Source: Nipponacmea schrenckii (lineage: Eukaryota; Mollusca; Gastropoda; Lottiidae). From it: a DNA stretch of 64,000 nt. Made by a program: the position numbers and the translations under genes. Where the stretch lies: the NCBI GenBank assembly GCA_030562195.1, contig JAUJPP010000003.1, forward strand, positions 23,653,398 through 23,717,397, read 5' to 3'. The notes beneath the pieces were generated by a model. The model made no database searches. It was not told the origin of the DNA and worked only from the letters and a program-made list of their open reading frames with translations. Below, in pieces: positions 13,001-22,800 of this stretch (position 1 is its first letter; each line of letters begins with the position of its first letter).

Positions 13001-13743
13001 TTAAAAATACTGAATTGTATAACAGGTGTTGCCGGAAGGTGAACAAAAGACCACTATGATTACACAACCCTATTTTATTTATACTAAATATAAATGTTTC
13101 TGTTGGAACCAGTATTCTTGTTATATATTTTAGATTCTAAAAATAATGGATTTTTTATTCATATTATTCAAACTAACTGCACAAACAATACTCTCTCCTA
13201 AACCTAAACCCCTGAATACCTTTGATTCTGCAACATTAGTTAACAGCAAATTTTACAACCTACCTACAAGTGTGCCATCAGATCAACGCATCTACTATGT
13301 TCAAACTAAAAATTTCATGTGATAGGGCCTAACTAGTTTTTTGATTTACGGTTCTGAACAAGCAACAAGGTCAACATTTTTATCATTATCAACCTATCAA
13401 GACTCAACAACTAGGTCATGTGATTGATTATTTCATAAAACTATGGTTATACATTGTTAGATATGGAAAAATATTTATGTCATAAGCGTGGCAGGCCTAG
13501 TGAAACTGCAAAGTGCAAGGTACCCATTGATGATAAGAGTTACCTCCCTTCTATAGCTAAAAAATACTTCTTACACAAAAATCAAAGGGATCTTTTAAAT
13601 ATACCGTCTAAAGAAAATCATATACGTTTCTCTTATGTATCTTGAAAATTTGAATTCAGTACGACTGTATGCTTACCATTATGATGCAAGAATTTCGATG
13701 ATTTTGCAACACATGTCAATAATCCACTGTAACAAGAAGCCAT
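7022..13743 (-). CDS. MRPL19: mitochondrial large-subunit ribosomal protein bL19m, complete, six exons
   Basis: Six minus-strand exons join into a 318-codon frame: 13743-13677, 12993-12822, 12372-12248, 8501-8367, 8055-7868 and 7291-7022. All introns have GT-AG ends, and the exon lengths (67, 172, 125, 135, 188, 270) keep phase to the TAA at 7022. The product is a structural protein of the mitochondrial large ribosomal subunit. The N-terminal ~30 residues are basic and hydroxylated, as in a mitochondrial import sequence. The L19 domain spans about residues 115-205, with family blocks IPEFYVGSI (116-124), [10 protein letters not shown] (141-150), [13 protein letters not shown] (157-169) and LEKRLD..LYYLRD (187-200). 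The tail has the [18 protein letters not shown] block (226-243) seen in animal MRPL19. The human protein is slightly shorter (about 292 aa). The start is the only ATG ahead of the targeting region. Intron 3 (3.7 kb) is swollen by mobile DNA. Confidence 0.96.
7445..7738. repeat. 59-bp minisatellite, five copies, in MRPL19 intron 5
   Basis: Five tandem copies start at 7445, 7504, 7563, 7622 and 7681. Each begins near ATCAGCATCTGCTGGAAGC and ends CCTAGTTTGCCAT. The period is almost exactly 59 bp with a few substitutions per copy. The array lies wholly within the intron between exons 5 and 6 and leaves the splice sites intact. Confidence 0.9.
8526..10137. mobile_element. tandem-array element with 172-bp core repeats, possibly Helitron/Helentron-like
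   Basis: Two left-end copies (about 8528-8580 and 8631-8690) contain TATACGCCCACTGG. Nine core monomers of mostly 167-175 bp follow, starting at 8771, 8900, 9072, 9244, 9419, 9531, 9698, 9841 and 10014. Some are truncated to 112-143 bp. Each begins AAGAATCCAT and contains GAGTGAGCACGAG and GGGATCATCTTCATAATGAC. Monomers 1, 5 and 9 end in a hairpin, ATACGCCC-loop-GGGCGTAT (8861-8890, 9491-9520, 10101-10130), so the array is built from two ~0.62-kb tetramers plus a leading single unit. The outer ends share the inverted 11-mer TATACGCCCAC. Mollusc genomes hold non-autonomous elements with central tandem cores and terminal hairpins (pearl-type). The class assignment is inference. Confidence 0.6.
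10614..11466. mobile_element. TTAA-flanked MITE in MRPL19 intron 3
   Basis: An 853-bp element is bounded on both sides by TTAA (10610-10613 and 11467-11470). The ends are imperfect inverted repeats: GGGGGTTGACAACTCTA on the left, and GGGGTTTGACAACCTTA for the right end read in reverse. TTAA target duplication is characteristic of piggyBac-type elements, but the terminal bases are not the usual piggyBac CCC, so the superfamily stays open. No transposase frame is present. The element sits inside the intron between MRPL19 exons 3 and 4. Confidence 0.65.
12130..12215 (-). repeat. dispersed repeat family A, partial copy 2
   Basis: Matches 4300-4380 closely: GGATTTATCGGATTATA, then TATGACACCAGGTA and GTATAAAGAT. 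Only the distal part of the family is present. It is intronic in MRPL19, upstream of exon 4. Confidence 0.5.
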
Positions 13744-13950
13744 GTTTCTAAAATTTGAGGCATGCGCAGTTACTATCTTTAACTCTGTATGGAAGGTGAA
13801 CTATAGCAAAACAACAACCAAAGTATTTGGCGGGTCAAGAAGGGCAATTATTATATAATTTTGAGTCATATGTGATGGATCTAAATCGCACAATGGGTTG
13901 AATTTAATTGCGACCCCAAATTAAGATCTAAAAGTATAATTGTCCACTTC

Positions 13951-14260
13951 TTGACTTAACTAGCACACCGGTTAGAGCGTTGGTTCTTTACAAGCTCCTT
14001 GGTTCTTTACGTCATGAGGTTTAAAATGTCGGATCTGAGTTCTAATCTCGATCGTGAAAGTCCGATGACATTGAATAAGGCATTTTCACTCACAATTCCA
14101 TTCCACCCAGCTGTAAATGGGCACGGATAATCCGGGAACGATCAATGCCAAGAGGTTTGGCCAAGAACCAGCTGGTAGAAAATCTCCCTGTCACGGCGGA
14201 CTTGTGAACCTAAGTTGTTATCCTTGTAAAATATAGTTGTTTCTTTCTTTTTCTTTTCCT
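13951..14260 (+). mobile_element. tRNA-derived SINE, near full length
   Basis: The head has an RNA polymerase III A-box-like TAGCACACCGGTTAGAGCG (13961-13979). A degenerate B-box, GAGTTCTAATCTC (14037-14049), follows. A central block CACCCAGCTGTAAATGGGCAC and a long 3' body containing CCAAGAGGTTTGGCCAAG and GGCGGACTTGTGAACC lead to a CT-rich tail (TTTCTTTCTTTTTC). Two truncated relatives lie at 42735-42862 and 59663-59735. TTGGTTCTTTAC is duplicated within the head, which spaces the boxes more widely than in a normal tRNA. Confidence 0.75.
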
Positions 14261-15190
14261 CTTACCACTGATAATAAGGTACTAATCTATCCTACTTTTG
14301 TCAGCCATGCCTTTAAAAATGTTCATTTAAAAATATGCCTAAGGCTTCTCTCTGCAGCATCAAAACCGATAGTTTTTTGATAGAATTGCTTGTTATGATC
14401 AATCATAACGGTTGAGAGCCTACATTTTATACCGACCAACTTCCCTTCGAGAAAATTAAAAGTACAATGTCTAAATCTTGCCCATAATCGCCACGTATAA
14501 TAAATTTGAATTCTAAATGAGGATATACTTATGCCAAGGTTTATCTTTTCATCTTCGAAACAATATCCTTGTAACACTAGCAATAACTAGACATCCAAAT
14601 TAACATAAAAATAATCTGAGGTTGAATTTGATATTATCCAGGAAAGTCTGAGGACATTGAACGGTAGCCTATTAGCCTACGTGAACTTTATGATTAACCA
14701 TGAGTGAAAGCATTGGGAAAGTACTTAGTAACTTTTAAAAAGCATAATTATTTGACTTTTTTTGATGGGATCGGTTTTGAAAAAGGTATTGAATAAGAAG
14801 TATTTTTTATTATTTTTATGCTCTAATAAGTAGTAACCTACTTAAAGGTTTCAAACTGCTTTGTAGTGTACGACAATGTTTTCTTTTGAAATGTGAGAAG
14901 GTGGAGGCTTCAACAATCTTAATGTCGGAAATATTTAAATTGTTACGACCCAACTTTACGACAATGGCAAGTCAAAATTTCATTCAGAAATAATATCTGC
15001 AACTGAGTTAGTAAAGGTTGAAGACACTAAAGTTCAGAAGACAATTTCTCTTTAAGTGATGCAATCGAGAATGTTTCTGTTTCAAATTCACTCATCAACA
15101 ATTATTCTATTTATTCCAGTGTAATATATAGAGTTACAAATACACATACAGGATATTAACTCTGTGATCTGTAAATTTAGCATACGGAAA
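14261..15190. other. intergenic, nothing recognised
   Basis: AT-rich sequence between the SINE and the tail-anchored-protein gene, with no recognisable coding, RNA or repeat signal. Confidence 0.4.
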
Positions 15191-15193
15191 TGA

Positions 15194-15203
15194 TATATAT
15201 AAG
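15194..15203 (+). promoter_or_regulatory. candidate TATA box
   Basis: TATATATAAG about 160 bases upstream of the ATG at 15361, in the right place for a transcription start near 15225-15235 and a ~130-base 5' leader. This rests on position and consensus only. Confidence 0.35.
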
Positions 15204-15360
15204 AAAACATGCACCCAATGGCCTTGAATAAGTGGGAATTACCATCGGCCTATTTAAAGTGTTTCTACGAAACTCGAGGTGTGAGAGAGGTACTATTAAT
15301 TCTTTAACCCAAATATATGTATATAACTTATCATTATTAGACACCAACATCGTTATCAGC

Positions 15361-16167
15361 ATGTCGGAGAGAATAATAAGAAGTTATGATCCACTGGCAT
15401 ACCATGTCAATGTAGTTGGCGATTTCGACAAAGGATTAGTTACAGCTTTTAAAAATGGCGAGAGTAATTCAATAGATGGCATGCTATTAGCAGCATCAAA
15501 AATAGATTTCGATGTTTTTATTTGTGTTAGTGATGGGTATCATGCCTTTGTTTTATTGTCACCACATCCGAATAGTGACACATATAAGATGTTGGATCCT
15601 TTAACAATGAGACCTGAAATGTCATCGAAACCCGAGGATATTCCAGGACTAATATTGGTTCATCAAATGGAGCTATGCTATGAAGATGTCTTGGCTAAGA
15701 TGTACCGAATACGATGGAAGATCACTACGTTTGTTAACGTGAAGAATCGAATCAAGAGAGCGTATTTCATTGGTCACTACTTTGACCTTTCTAATGTAGC
15801 CATCCAATTGGCCGGATTAAGAGCATCGCCTAGTCGTTACAGTGTTTTATTGGATGATTGTGTGGAGTTTGCTAAGAAATCTTGTTTAGAAATGTTAGTT
15901 CATGCGTCAAACAGATCGACCATAGAAAACGGGGTAAAACATAATATTAGAGAGGCAACAATCTCCGGTTTCACAGCCGAACAACTTTCCAGGGAAATAC
16001 AGAGTTCGGCGTATTCTTTCAACTCCATTTTAGGGGGTGTAGATATATCTAGCTATTTTATTCACGGAAAAATGAAATTCTGTTTTGTCCTCTTTTTCAT
16101 CTTGTTTGTGTTAATCTATCCTGTTGTTGTGTTTTTCATATTAAGAGAATATTTTCAGAGTAGTTGA
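15361..16167 (+). CDS. tail-anchored protein of unknown function, single exon, possible permuted papain-like fold
   Basis: An uninterrupted 268-codon frame starts at the first in-frame ATG (context AGCATGT, purine at -3). I do not recognise the family. The first ~235 residues look cytosolic and carry no signal peptide. Residues 239-261 form one strongly hydrophobic helix, ending in the short tail REYFQSS, which is the layout of a C-terminal tail-anchored protein. Two segments resemble the active-site order of LRAT/PLAAT and other permuted NlpC/P60-like proteins: a histidine in a hydrophobic strand, GYHAFVLLSP (59-68, H61), and a later cysteine at the start of a helix, YSVLLDDCVEFAKKSC (160-175, C167). 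PLAAT proteins also end in a membrane anchor. The match is by pattern only; this protein is longer and lacks the NCEHF signature. A TATA-like site upstream and AATAAA downstream suggest an intact intronless gene. Confidence 0.75.
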   Translation: MSERIIRSYDPLAYHVNVVGDFDKGLVTAFKNGESNSIDGMLLAASKIDFDVFICVSDGYHAFVLLSPHPNSDTYKMLDPLTMRPEMSSKPEDIPGLILVHQMELCYEDVLAKMYRIRWKITTFVNVKNRIKRAYFIGHYFDLSNVAIQLAGLRASPSRYSVLLDDCVEFAKKSCLEMLVHASNRSTIENGVKHNIREATISGFTAEQLSREIQSSAYSFNSILGGVDISSYFIHGKMKFCFVLFFILFVLIYPVVVFFILREYFQSS

Positions 16168-16358
16168 TGCTGTAATTGTTCTTACATATTTTCAATATAA
16201 ATGTACCTGCAAGGGGAAAACTCAAATTGACTATAAGCCAATCTGTAATTTGATAAGATTTAATTCAAGTTTTGAGTGTAAATATAGATAGAAACAATAT
16301 CCTAATATTTGACACATTATATTGCTGTTGAAGTAGGCCTATATATGTATTGTTGTAT

Positions 16359-16364
16359 AATAAA
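16359..16364 (+). promoter_or_regulatory. polyadenylation signal
   Basis: AATAAA about 190 bases after the stop of the tail-anchored-protein gene. Confidence 0.5.
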
Positions 16365-16539
16365 CCTATATATGTATGAGATATTATAAAAAGACAGAAA
16401 TAAACTAAGATCTGTTACGTATACTTACAAGTATTAATATACACTACCTCTAACCCAGATCCAGCCATTTAATTGACGTGTGAGAACATCAACGAATGTG
16501 ATTAAGTCGGTGATATTGATTATCATATGCTAGAAAAAC

Positions 16540-17995
16540 CCCTAAAAGCCACGAAATCTTAGCTGTAATAACGACCCTGCGAAACGCAAAGGCCCCCGGA
16601 CCTGACGGAATCGTGAACGAACTCTACAAAAATTTAGTACATATCATTTTGCCTTATCTTGATTCTCTTTTATATATGATATTAGAAACTGGTACTTTTC
16701 CTTAAGCCTGGTGTACAGCTGTCATGTCCCATCAACAAGAAAGGTAAAATGCAGACCCAAAGAATTATAGAGGAATATCGTTGACGTCTTGTTTGGGAAC
16801 AGTCTTCACAAAGATCTTGAGTATTCGGCTGACCGAATGGTGTGGGGAGAAAGAAGTATCTTCGTAAACTTCTCCTCGACTTACTAAAACAGGTGCTACT
16901 GAAGAACGGTATAAAGGGAAATTCTTGAAAGTAATAAAATCCATGTATGATAACCTTAAAATAGAGACAGGTTGCGATTAACTGACACCTTTGATAACAA
17001 AATTGGAACCCGACAAGGCTACATGTTAAGTCCTTTATTTTTTGTACTATTTCTAAATGAGCTCATCGAACTTTTACTGTTTAACAAGTGTAAGGGAATA
17101 TTTGTGGACTCCTCACTAGATAATGTTATCGCTTTTATGTATGCAGATGACATTGATAACACTGCTGATACTGTCGCTAACCTCCAACAGCAAATAAACG
17201 ACTTTTGCTGAAAGTATGGTATGCAAGTCAAAATATCAGAAAAGAAGATTTTTGTTTTTAGAAAGGGGGGAGGGGCTGGCATAGTTGAATGTAATGAAAA
17301 ATGGTATAATGGGAAAGAGATGTTGCAAACTGTTTCATCATATAAATATCTTGGTATAACTTTCACGCCAAAGCTTTGTTGGTCATTGGCCACAAAAACT
17401 TTATCTGAGCAAGCTATGAAAGCATCAAGCATCTTTTTATTTGAAAAAATGGTTGTACCCATTCTATGTTACTGTTTAGAAATATGGGGGGATCTCAAAG
17501 GGCATTCAATTGAAGCAGAACATACTAGATTTTGCAAATCATTATTGAAAGTGAACACACAAACAAGTTACCAGTGTGTTTATGGTGAGCTTGGTCGAAA
17601 GCCAATTAGTATAACCTACCAAACGAACGTAATTAAATATTGGCTGAGACTTTAAGAAAAGTCTTAAGGCTTGCTACAAGATGTTATGTAAATTAGATGA
17701 TGCAGGACGTACCACTTGGGCCTCCCATGTTAAGAACATGTTTTATTTCTTTGGTTTGGAATTGTCTGGGAGCATCAGTCAGTAGGTTGCAAGAACATTT
17801 TTTTAAGCCAATTTAAACAACGACTGACCGATTGTTTTTTGAAAGAATGGCCAGATAACATTAATAATACTTCAAAACTAACAAATCCGTATCTGTATAA
17901 AACTTTAATAGAGCAAGAAAGATATCTAACTCAGATTTTTGAAGACAGATTTCGAATTGCATTGACCAAACTCAGAGATGGTATCATAGATCGGC
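16540..17995 (+). pseudogene. truncated, decayed LINE (non-LTR retrotransposon) reverse transcriptase
   Basis: A broken reading frame encodes non-LTR reverse transcriptase motifs in order. RNAKAPGPDGI lies near 16575-16610, DPKNYRGISLTSC near 16755, the GTRQGYMLSPLFFVLFLNEL block near 17005-17060 and the catalytic YADD at 17140-17151. SYKYLGITFTPKLCWS lies near 17338 and VVPILCYCLEIWG near 17451. Downstream, EWPDNINNTSKLTNPYLYKTL (17842 onward) and LRIALTKLR-like sequence continue the C-terminal region. In-frame stops (for example before 16706 and at 17210) and frameshifts break it, and the 5' endonuclease region and 3' end are absent. It is a dead, 5'-truncated copy. I do not assign the clade. 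Confidence 0.85.
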
Positions 17996-18035
17996 TGTTG
18001 AGGTCGGGCGGTGGGATAACACTTCATCAGGGGTG

Positions 18036-18072
18036 TAGCGTACGGGGGTGGGGGGGGGAGTGGGAGCGGTGT
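18036..18072 (+). repeat. G-rich tract
   Basis: Runs of G separated by one to three bases (GGGGGTGGGGGGGGGAGTGG and following) just after the LINE remnant. The tract could form a G-quadruplex. It also marks the start of the degenerate repeat zone. Confidence 0.5.
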
Positions 18073-18084
18073 GTTACTGAAATC

Positions 18085-19040
18085 GTCGGTAAAACGTGGA
18101 ATCGATCGATTAAACCGATTAATTAATCCTAAAAAGTCAAAACCTTGTGTTGGTTATGATCGGTCGATAAAAGACGGCAAGGTGGAACAGTCGGTAAAAC
18201 CAATTAACCTAAAAAAAAAAACCTTGTGTTGGTTATGATGTTATCAGTAAACTGTCAACATTAAAAGTTTTTTTTTTACTGAAACTACCGGAATCGGTCG
18301 GTATAAGTTGGTTATGACTGGAGTCTTCGGTAAAAACGATTGGTTAACCGATACCCTTGTTATCGGTAAGCTGCTCGTTATTTGAATTTTTCGGTAAAAT
18401 GCGGAATTGGCCGATAGAATAAGGTCATGGATGGAGCCGTCGGTAAAACCGATTTGTTAACCGAAAGAGTGAAAACCTTGTGTCTGTTAAGATGTTATCG
18501 GTAAACCGTTCGTCTACATTAAAGTGATTTTTACTAAACTTGTCGGTAAAACGTGGAATCGGTCGATAATAGACGGTCATGGATGGGGAATGGAGCCTTC
18601 GGTAAAACCGATTGGCTGACCGAAAGAGTGGAAACCTTGTGTTAGTTATGATGTTATCGGAAAACTGTTCGTCTACATAAAAAGTGATTTTTATTGAACT
18701 TGTCGGTAAAACGCAGAATAGGTCTAAAAAGGCTATATAAAACATATGGTTTTCCGATGAAAATTGATAATTTTGACCAGTGGAATCGACTTCCAAAATC
18801 GCGTCTAATGTATTCTCCGGGTTTCCTAGTTTGTAAAATTTTCCGGGGGAGAACCGACGAACCCCCCCCCCCTTTTCGGTAAACCGCAGAATAGGTCGAC
18901 AAAGGACATAGAAGACATATTGTTTTCCGATGAAAATTGATAATTTGGACAAGAGGAAAAGACTTCCAAAATCGATGTATTCTCCGGGTTTCCCAATTCG
19001 TAAAATTTTCCGGGAAAGGACCCCCGAACCCCCCGTCACT
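18085..19040. repeat. degenerate tandem repeats built on TCGGTAAAACCGATT
   Basis: The first block carries repeated segments with TCGGTAAAACCGATT and AACCTTGTGTTGGTTATGATG. The clearest pair starts at 18423 and 18576, a period of about 153 bp. The second block has two copies of a 174-bp unit starting at 18702 and 18876. Each contains CCGATGAAAATTGATAAT, CTTCCAAAATCG, GTATTCTCCGGGTTTCC and GTAAAATTTTCCGGG, and each ends in a C run. Long open frames here in several frames are low-divergence repeat artefacts. Confidence 0.75.
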
Positions 19041-19218
19041 GCAAGGGCCAAATACGAAGGCCTTTGGCCTGCAGGATTTGCCTTGGAATATCACCTTTCA
19101 GTCCCCCCTCTCAGGCATATTCTAGATACACCCCTGATTGATATGGTTTTCAAAGGTTTAGGATTTGCTATAACGATGAATATGTTATGACGCATATACT
19201 TAATAGTGCGAGTAAATT

Positions 19219-19718
19219 NNNNNNNNNNNNNNNNNNNNNNNNNNNNNNNNNNNNNNNNNNNNNNNNNNNNNNNNNNNNNNNNNNNNNNNNNNNNNNNNNN
19301 NNNNNNNNNNNNNNNNNNNNNNNNNNNNNNNNNNNNNNNNNNNNNNNNNNNNNNNNNNNNNNNNNNNNNNNNNNNNNNNNNNNNNNNNNNNNNNNNNNNN
19401 NNNNNNNNNNNNNNNNNNNNNNNNNNNNNNNNNNNNNNNNNNNNNNNNNNNNNNNNNNNNNNNNNNNNNNNNNNNNNNNNNNNNNNNNNNNNNNNNNNNN
19501 NNNNNNNNNNNNNNNNNNNNNNNNNNNNNNNNNNNNNNNNNNNNNNNNNNNNNNNNNNNNNNNNNNNNNNNNNNNNNNNNNNNNNNNNNNNNNNNNNNNN
19601 NNNNNNNNNNNNNNNNNNNNNNNNNNNNNNNNNNNNNNNNNNNNNNNNNNNNNNNNNNNNNNNNNNNNNNNNNNNNNNNNNNNNNNNNNNNNNNNNNNNN
19701 NNNNNNNNNNNNNNNNNN
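19219..19718. other. assembly gap of 500 N
   Basis: Exactly 500 unknown bases. The round number suggests a placeholder rather than a measured length. Confidence 0.98.
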
Positions 19719-19871
19719 CTAAACACTTCAGTCGTTTATTGTACTTATTGCCCAATATTGCTATAAAATTTTCATTTTATGTAAGTTACTTCCCTTGAAA
19801 TGTGTACATGTCCACTAAACACTTCAGTCGTTTTTTGTACTTATTGCCCAATATTGCTATAAAATTTTCTT
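19719..19871. repeat. two tandem copies of a 96-bp unit at the gap edge
   Basis: CTAAACACTTCAGTCGTTT and the following ~50 bases occur at 19719 and again at 19815 with one visible substitution. The first copy begins exactly at the gap edge, so more copies may lie within the gap. Confidence 0.8.
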
Positions 19872-22800
19872 TGACGATTAGCCTTGGTTAACGGATAGGA
19901 ACAGGTGCGCCCTGTGTCCAAGGAAAGAAATATTATAAGTAGCAAACTTTTCCTTCCTTAATTTCACCTCGAGGGATCGTTATCAAGCGCACATCTATAA
20001 ATTAGAGACATGGTATCAATGTTGCGATAATTCAAACGATTGTAACGTTGTTTATGAACATATTCTTCCAGGCCTGCGTCACGTTAAACAGAAAGAGAGA
20101 ACCATTTTAATTTAATAGAACATTTTATACCTATATCCTTTCTACCAAGTTCTGGTACTTAATCAATCCTCTTGGGATTGATCGTTTCCAGTTTACCCTT
20201 GTCCATTTACAGCATGGTCGATGAGGGTATTGAAGACAATTGACTTATTCAATGTTATATTTACACGACAAACCATTTATCCTTCGCAAGCATGCCTCGA
20301 ATAGGAAAAGAAAAACTATATATGAGTCAGTTTTATGCGTATTTCAGTATTGATCATGCAGTGTTACTGGTATTTTCCAATAGAGAATGTACAAATATTT
20401 TCAGGATTTCATTTTAAATGTCTTACAGCTTGATAATAAATACCAGTTAAAAGCTTTTCTTAAAAATAATTTGTTTTATCGACTACTTTTTCTTAAATGC
20501 GTTTTCTTTTCCATTCTTTTCAAAATTTGTTCCGATTCGTGTTGACTTTTCTCTCATATTTATTCATATATATTTTATAAGTAAATTATGTACGGAAGCG
20601 GGGGTGAGTATATGAAAGTATATGTATATTGTACGGCGTTAGGTAAAAATAATATGTGTATTGAAATATTTACTGACAACCTAAACAAAGGATACGGAAT
20701 CAATATTATTATTGGCCTATTGTAGAATAATTTCCCAGAAGGCTGTTTTTTAAGCATTTAAGCCAATTTTGCACCACTTTTCAGGAAGTACATTCTACCC
20801 TACATTAGTTTACAATTGTATATTCTAACTACCGATATTCATCACAGAGCGTTTAGGTCAATTGACAATTGGAAAATTGATAGCAATTTTGGATTTGGCA
20901 TAATTCGAACTAAAACTTACATCAGTACGACACTCTTATCATCGATTTCAGATTGAACACAATATTCATCCTAAAAGGGAAAGTTAGTTTAAATACATAT
21001 CCCTAGAGTTATTGAGCTGTTCTTGTGAACAGAAGCCATAGTTGGTAGAATGTATACTGATGGCAAATAAACGCCGACTGCTAGTTAAGGTGGAGTAAAT
21101 AATTATTCGTAATAATGACCTGGATCCTTTTGATTGCTTTGTAGCGTACCGTTGGGATGGCAGTTGAAAAATCCTCTGATCTAAGTCCAATGACCTAGCG
21201 TGGTAACTTGGCCGGCGGTATTGCGCACTTGAAATATGGTAAGTGAATCTGGTATAGTCAATACATCATGGCGACTGTCTGGCATCGACCACATTAAGAA
21301 ACACTGGAAATAAAATAGCCTATAGTCTTCCAATTATATTAGTATATCAATATCAAATTAGGCATTAAAATATTAAACTGCTATATTTATATTTATTCTT
21401 TCATTGATAAAGCTCAATAAAATCCCTGCCTTCCCAAATAAATGTCAGATTTCTAAGATGAATTATCTCCCTTTAGCCAGTTAATCATTTATCTGTCAGT
21501 CGATTATTTGATTATAATTAGTTATTATTACAGACCATAATTAATAGCTTTATTACCCTCGGCTCCCTTTCTCCTATTTCAACCTATTATTCTATTCTAT
21601 TCTATTCTATCTTAATCTTAATCTTATGTAAATTTGGTGTCCGCTTTTAAACATCAATTTTGTGTATGATAATGAATCAAGTCGTTTATATATATTAATT
21701 TCGATCTCGATATTTTTCTGTTTTTTGTAGCCTATATACTTCAATGTACTTCAAAACAATTAAGGTTTTTGTTGAAAATTTCATTTGAAAAAAAAATTGA
21801 CATTGCAGATTTTGTTGTTAAGGATTTTTTGACGTTTTAATCTATAATTCAGAGTGTATGGGTTTAAAAGAAGTAAATGGTATCCTAAAAGGCACCAAAG
21901 GATTTTCCAAGCGGTACTAACCAACCAGGAATAATTGACTACTAAAATCTTGATAAAGTTAGTACTGAAAGAATAGAAGAATTTAATAAGCCTGTAATTA
22001 TTGTCAATATCGGAATAACAATGTACAGGAAATGAAGTATGTGTTAGCATCCTGTCCAAATTATAAGAGATGTTTATAGGTAATTATCAGGCAATGTTTA
22101 TGAATGAATTAAATAGATGAACGAAGGCTAAAATAACCGTATATCAAATGTCTAGAAAAAGAAAATATTACTCAAACGCTTCTATAGCATGCCTTTACAT
22201 GTATAATATAACTGATGACACTATTATAACATGTGTAGGAGACATGCAGAGTTTAAAAGGGTTGTTAGGCGGATTTCCATGTTTTCATACATTGTTTCAT
22301 CCAAATGCGTAGGTGTGTTTGAAAAATAACGTAATAAGTAACAACATTCTAACATTTTACAGTGCCATTGACATTACAGGTACTCTTTATGTCAATTAAT
22401 ACTGGACACCTGAGTGACATTCAGTCCATGAATGGATAATGAACACATTTTATACCTAAATTTCTTACTCAAACATTTCTTTTACTCAGTTCGGAACTGA
22501 ATTAATATTTTTTTTTTAAATATACACCAATTTTACAATTGATTCCTAAATATTTCCAATGTATTTGTTTGTATTGTTTTCTTATTATATATAACAGGCA
22601 ACAATTTCACTAAGTGGAGCCCAGTTTGAAACCCTGATTTAAATGGCGTTTATATTTTTTTCTGGCTTGACCGCACTCTCCACGGCATCTCCTGGTACTG
22701 GTTTTATTCACCAACAAGAATTTAACCATGATTTGGAAAACCAATTTAGATAACCCAATTTCAAACTTCGGAATCTCTTACGTTTGTGTGCCATAAATTG

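Noticed and set aside
15232..15360. N-terminal extension of the tail-anchored protein by 43 residues
   Set aside because: It would begin at GTG. The first ATG is at 15361.
18425..19190. Several long overlapping frames on both strands, up to 208 codons
   Set aside because: They come from the tandem repeat zone, overlap in many frames and have no recognisable domains.
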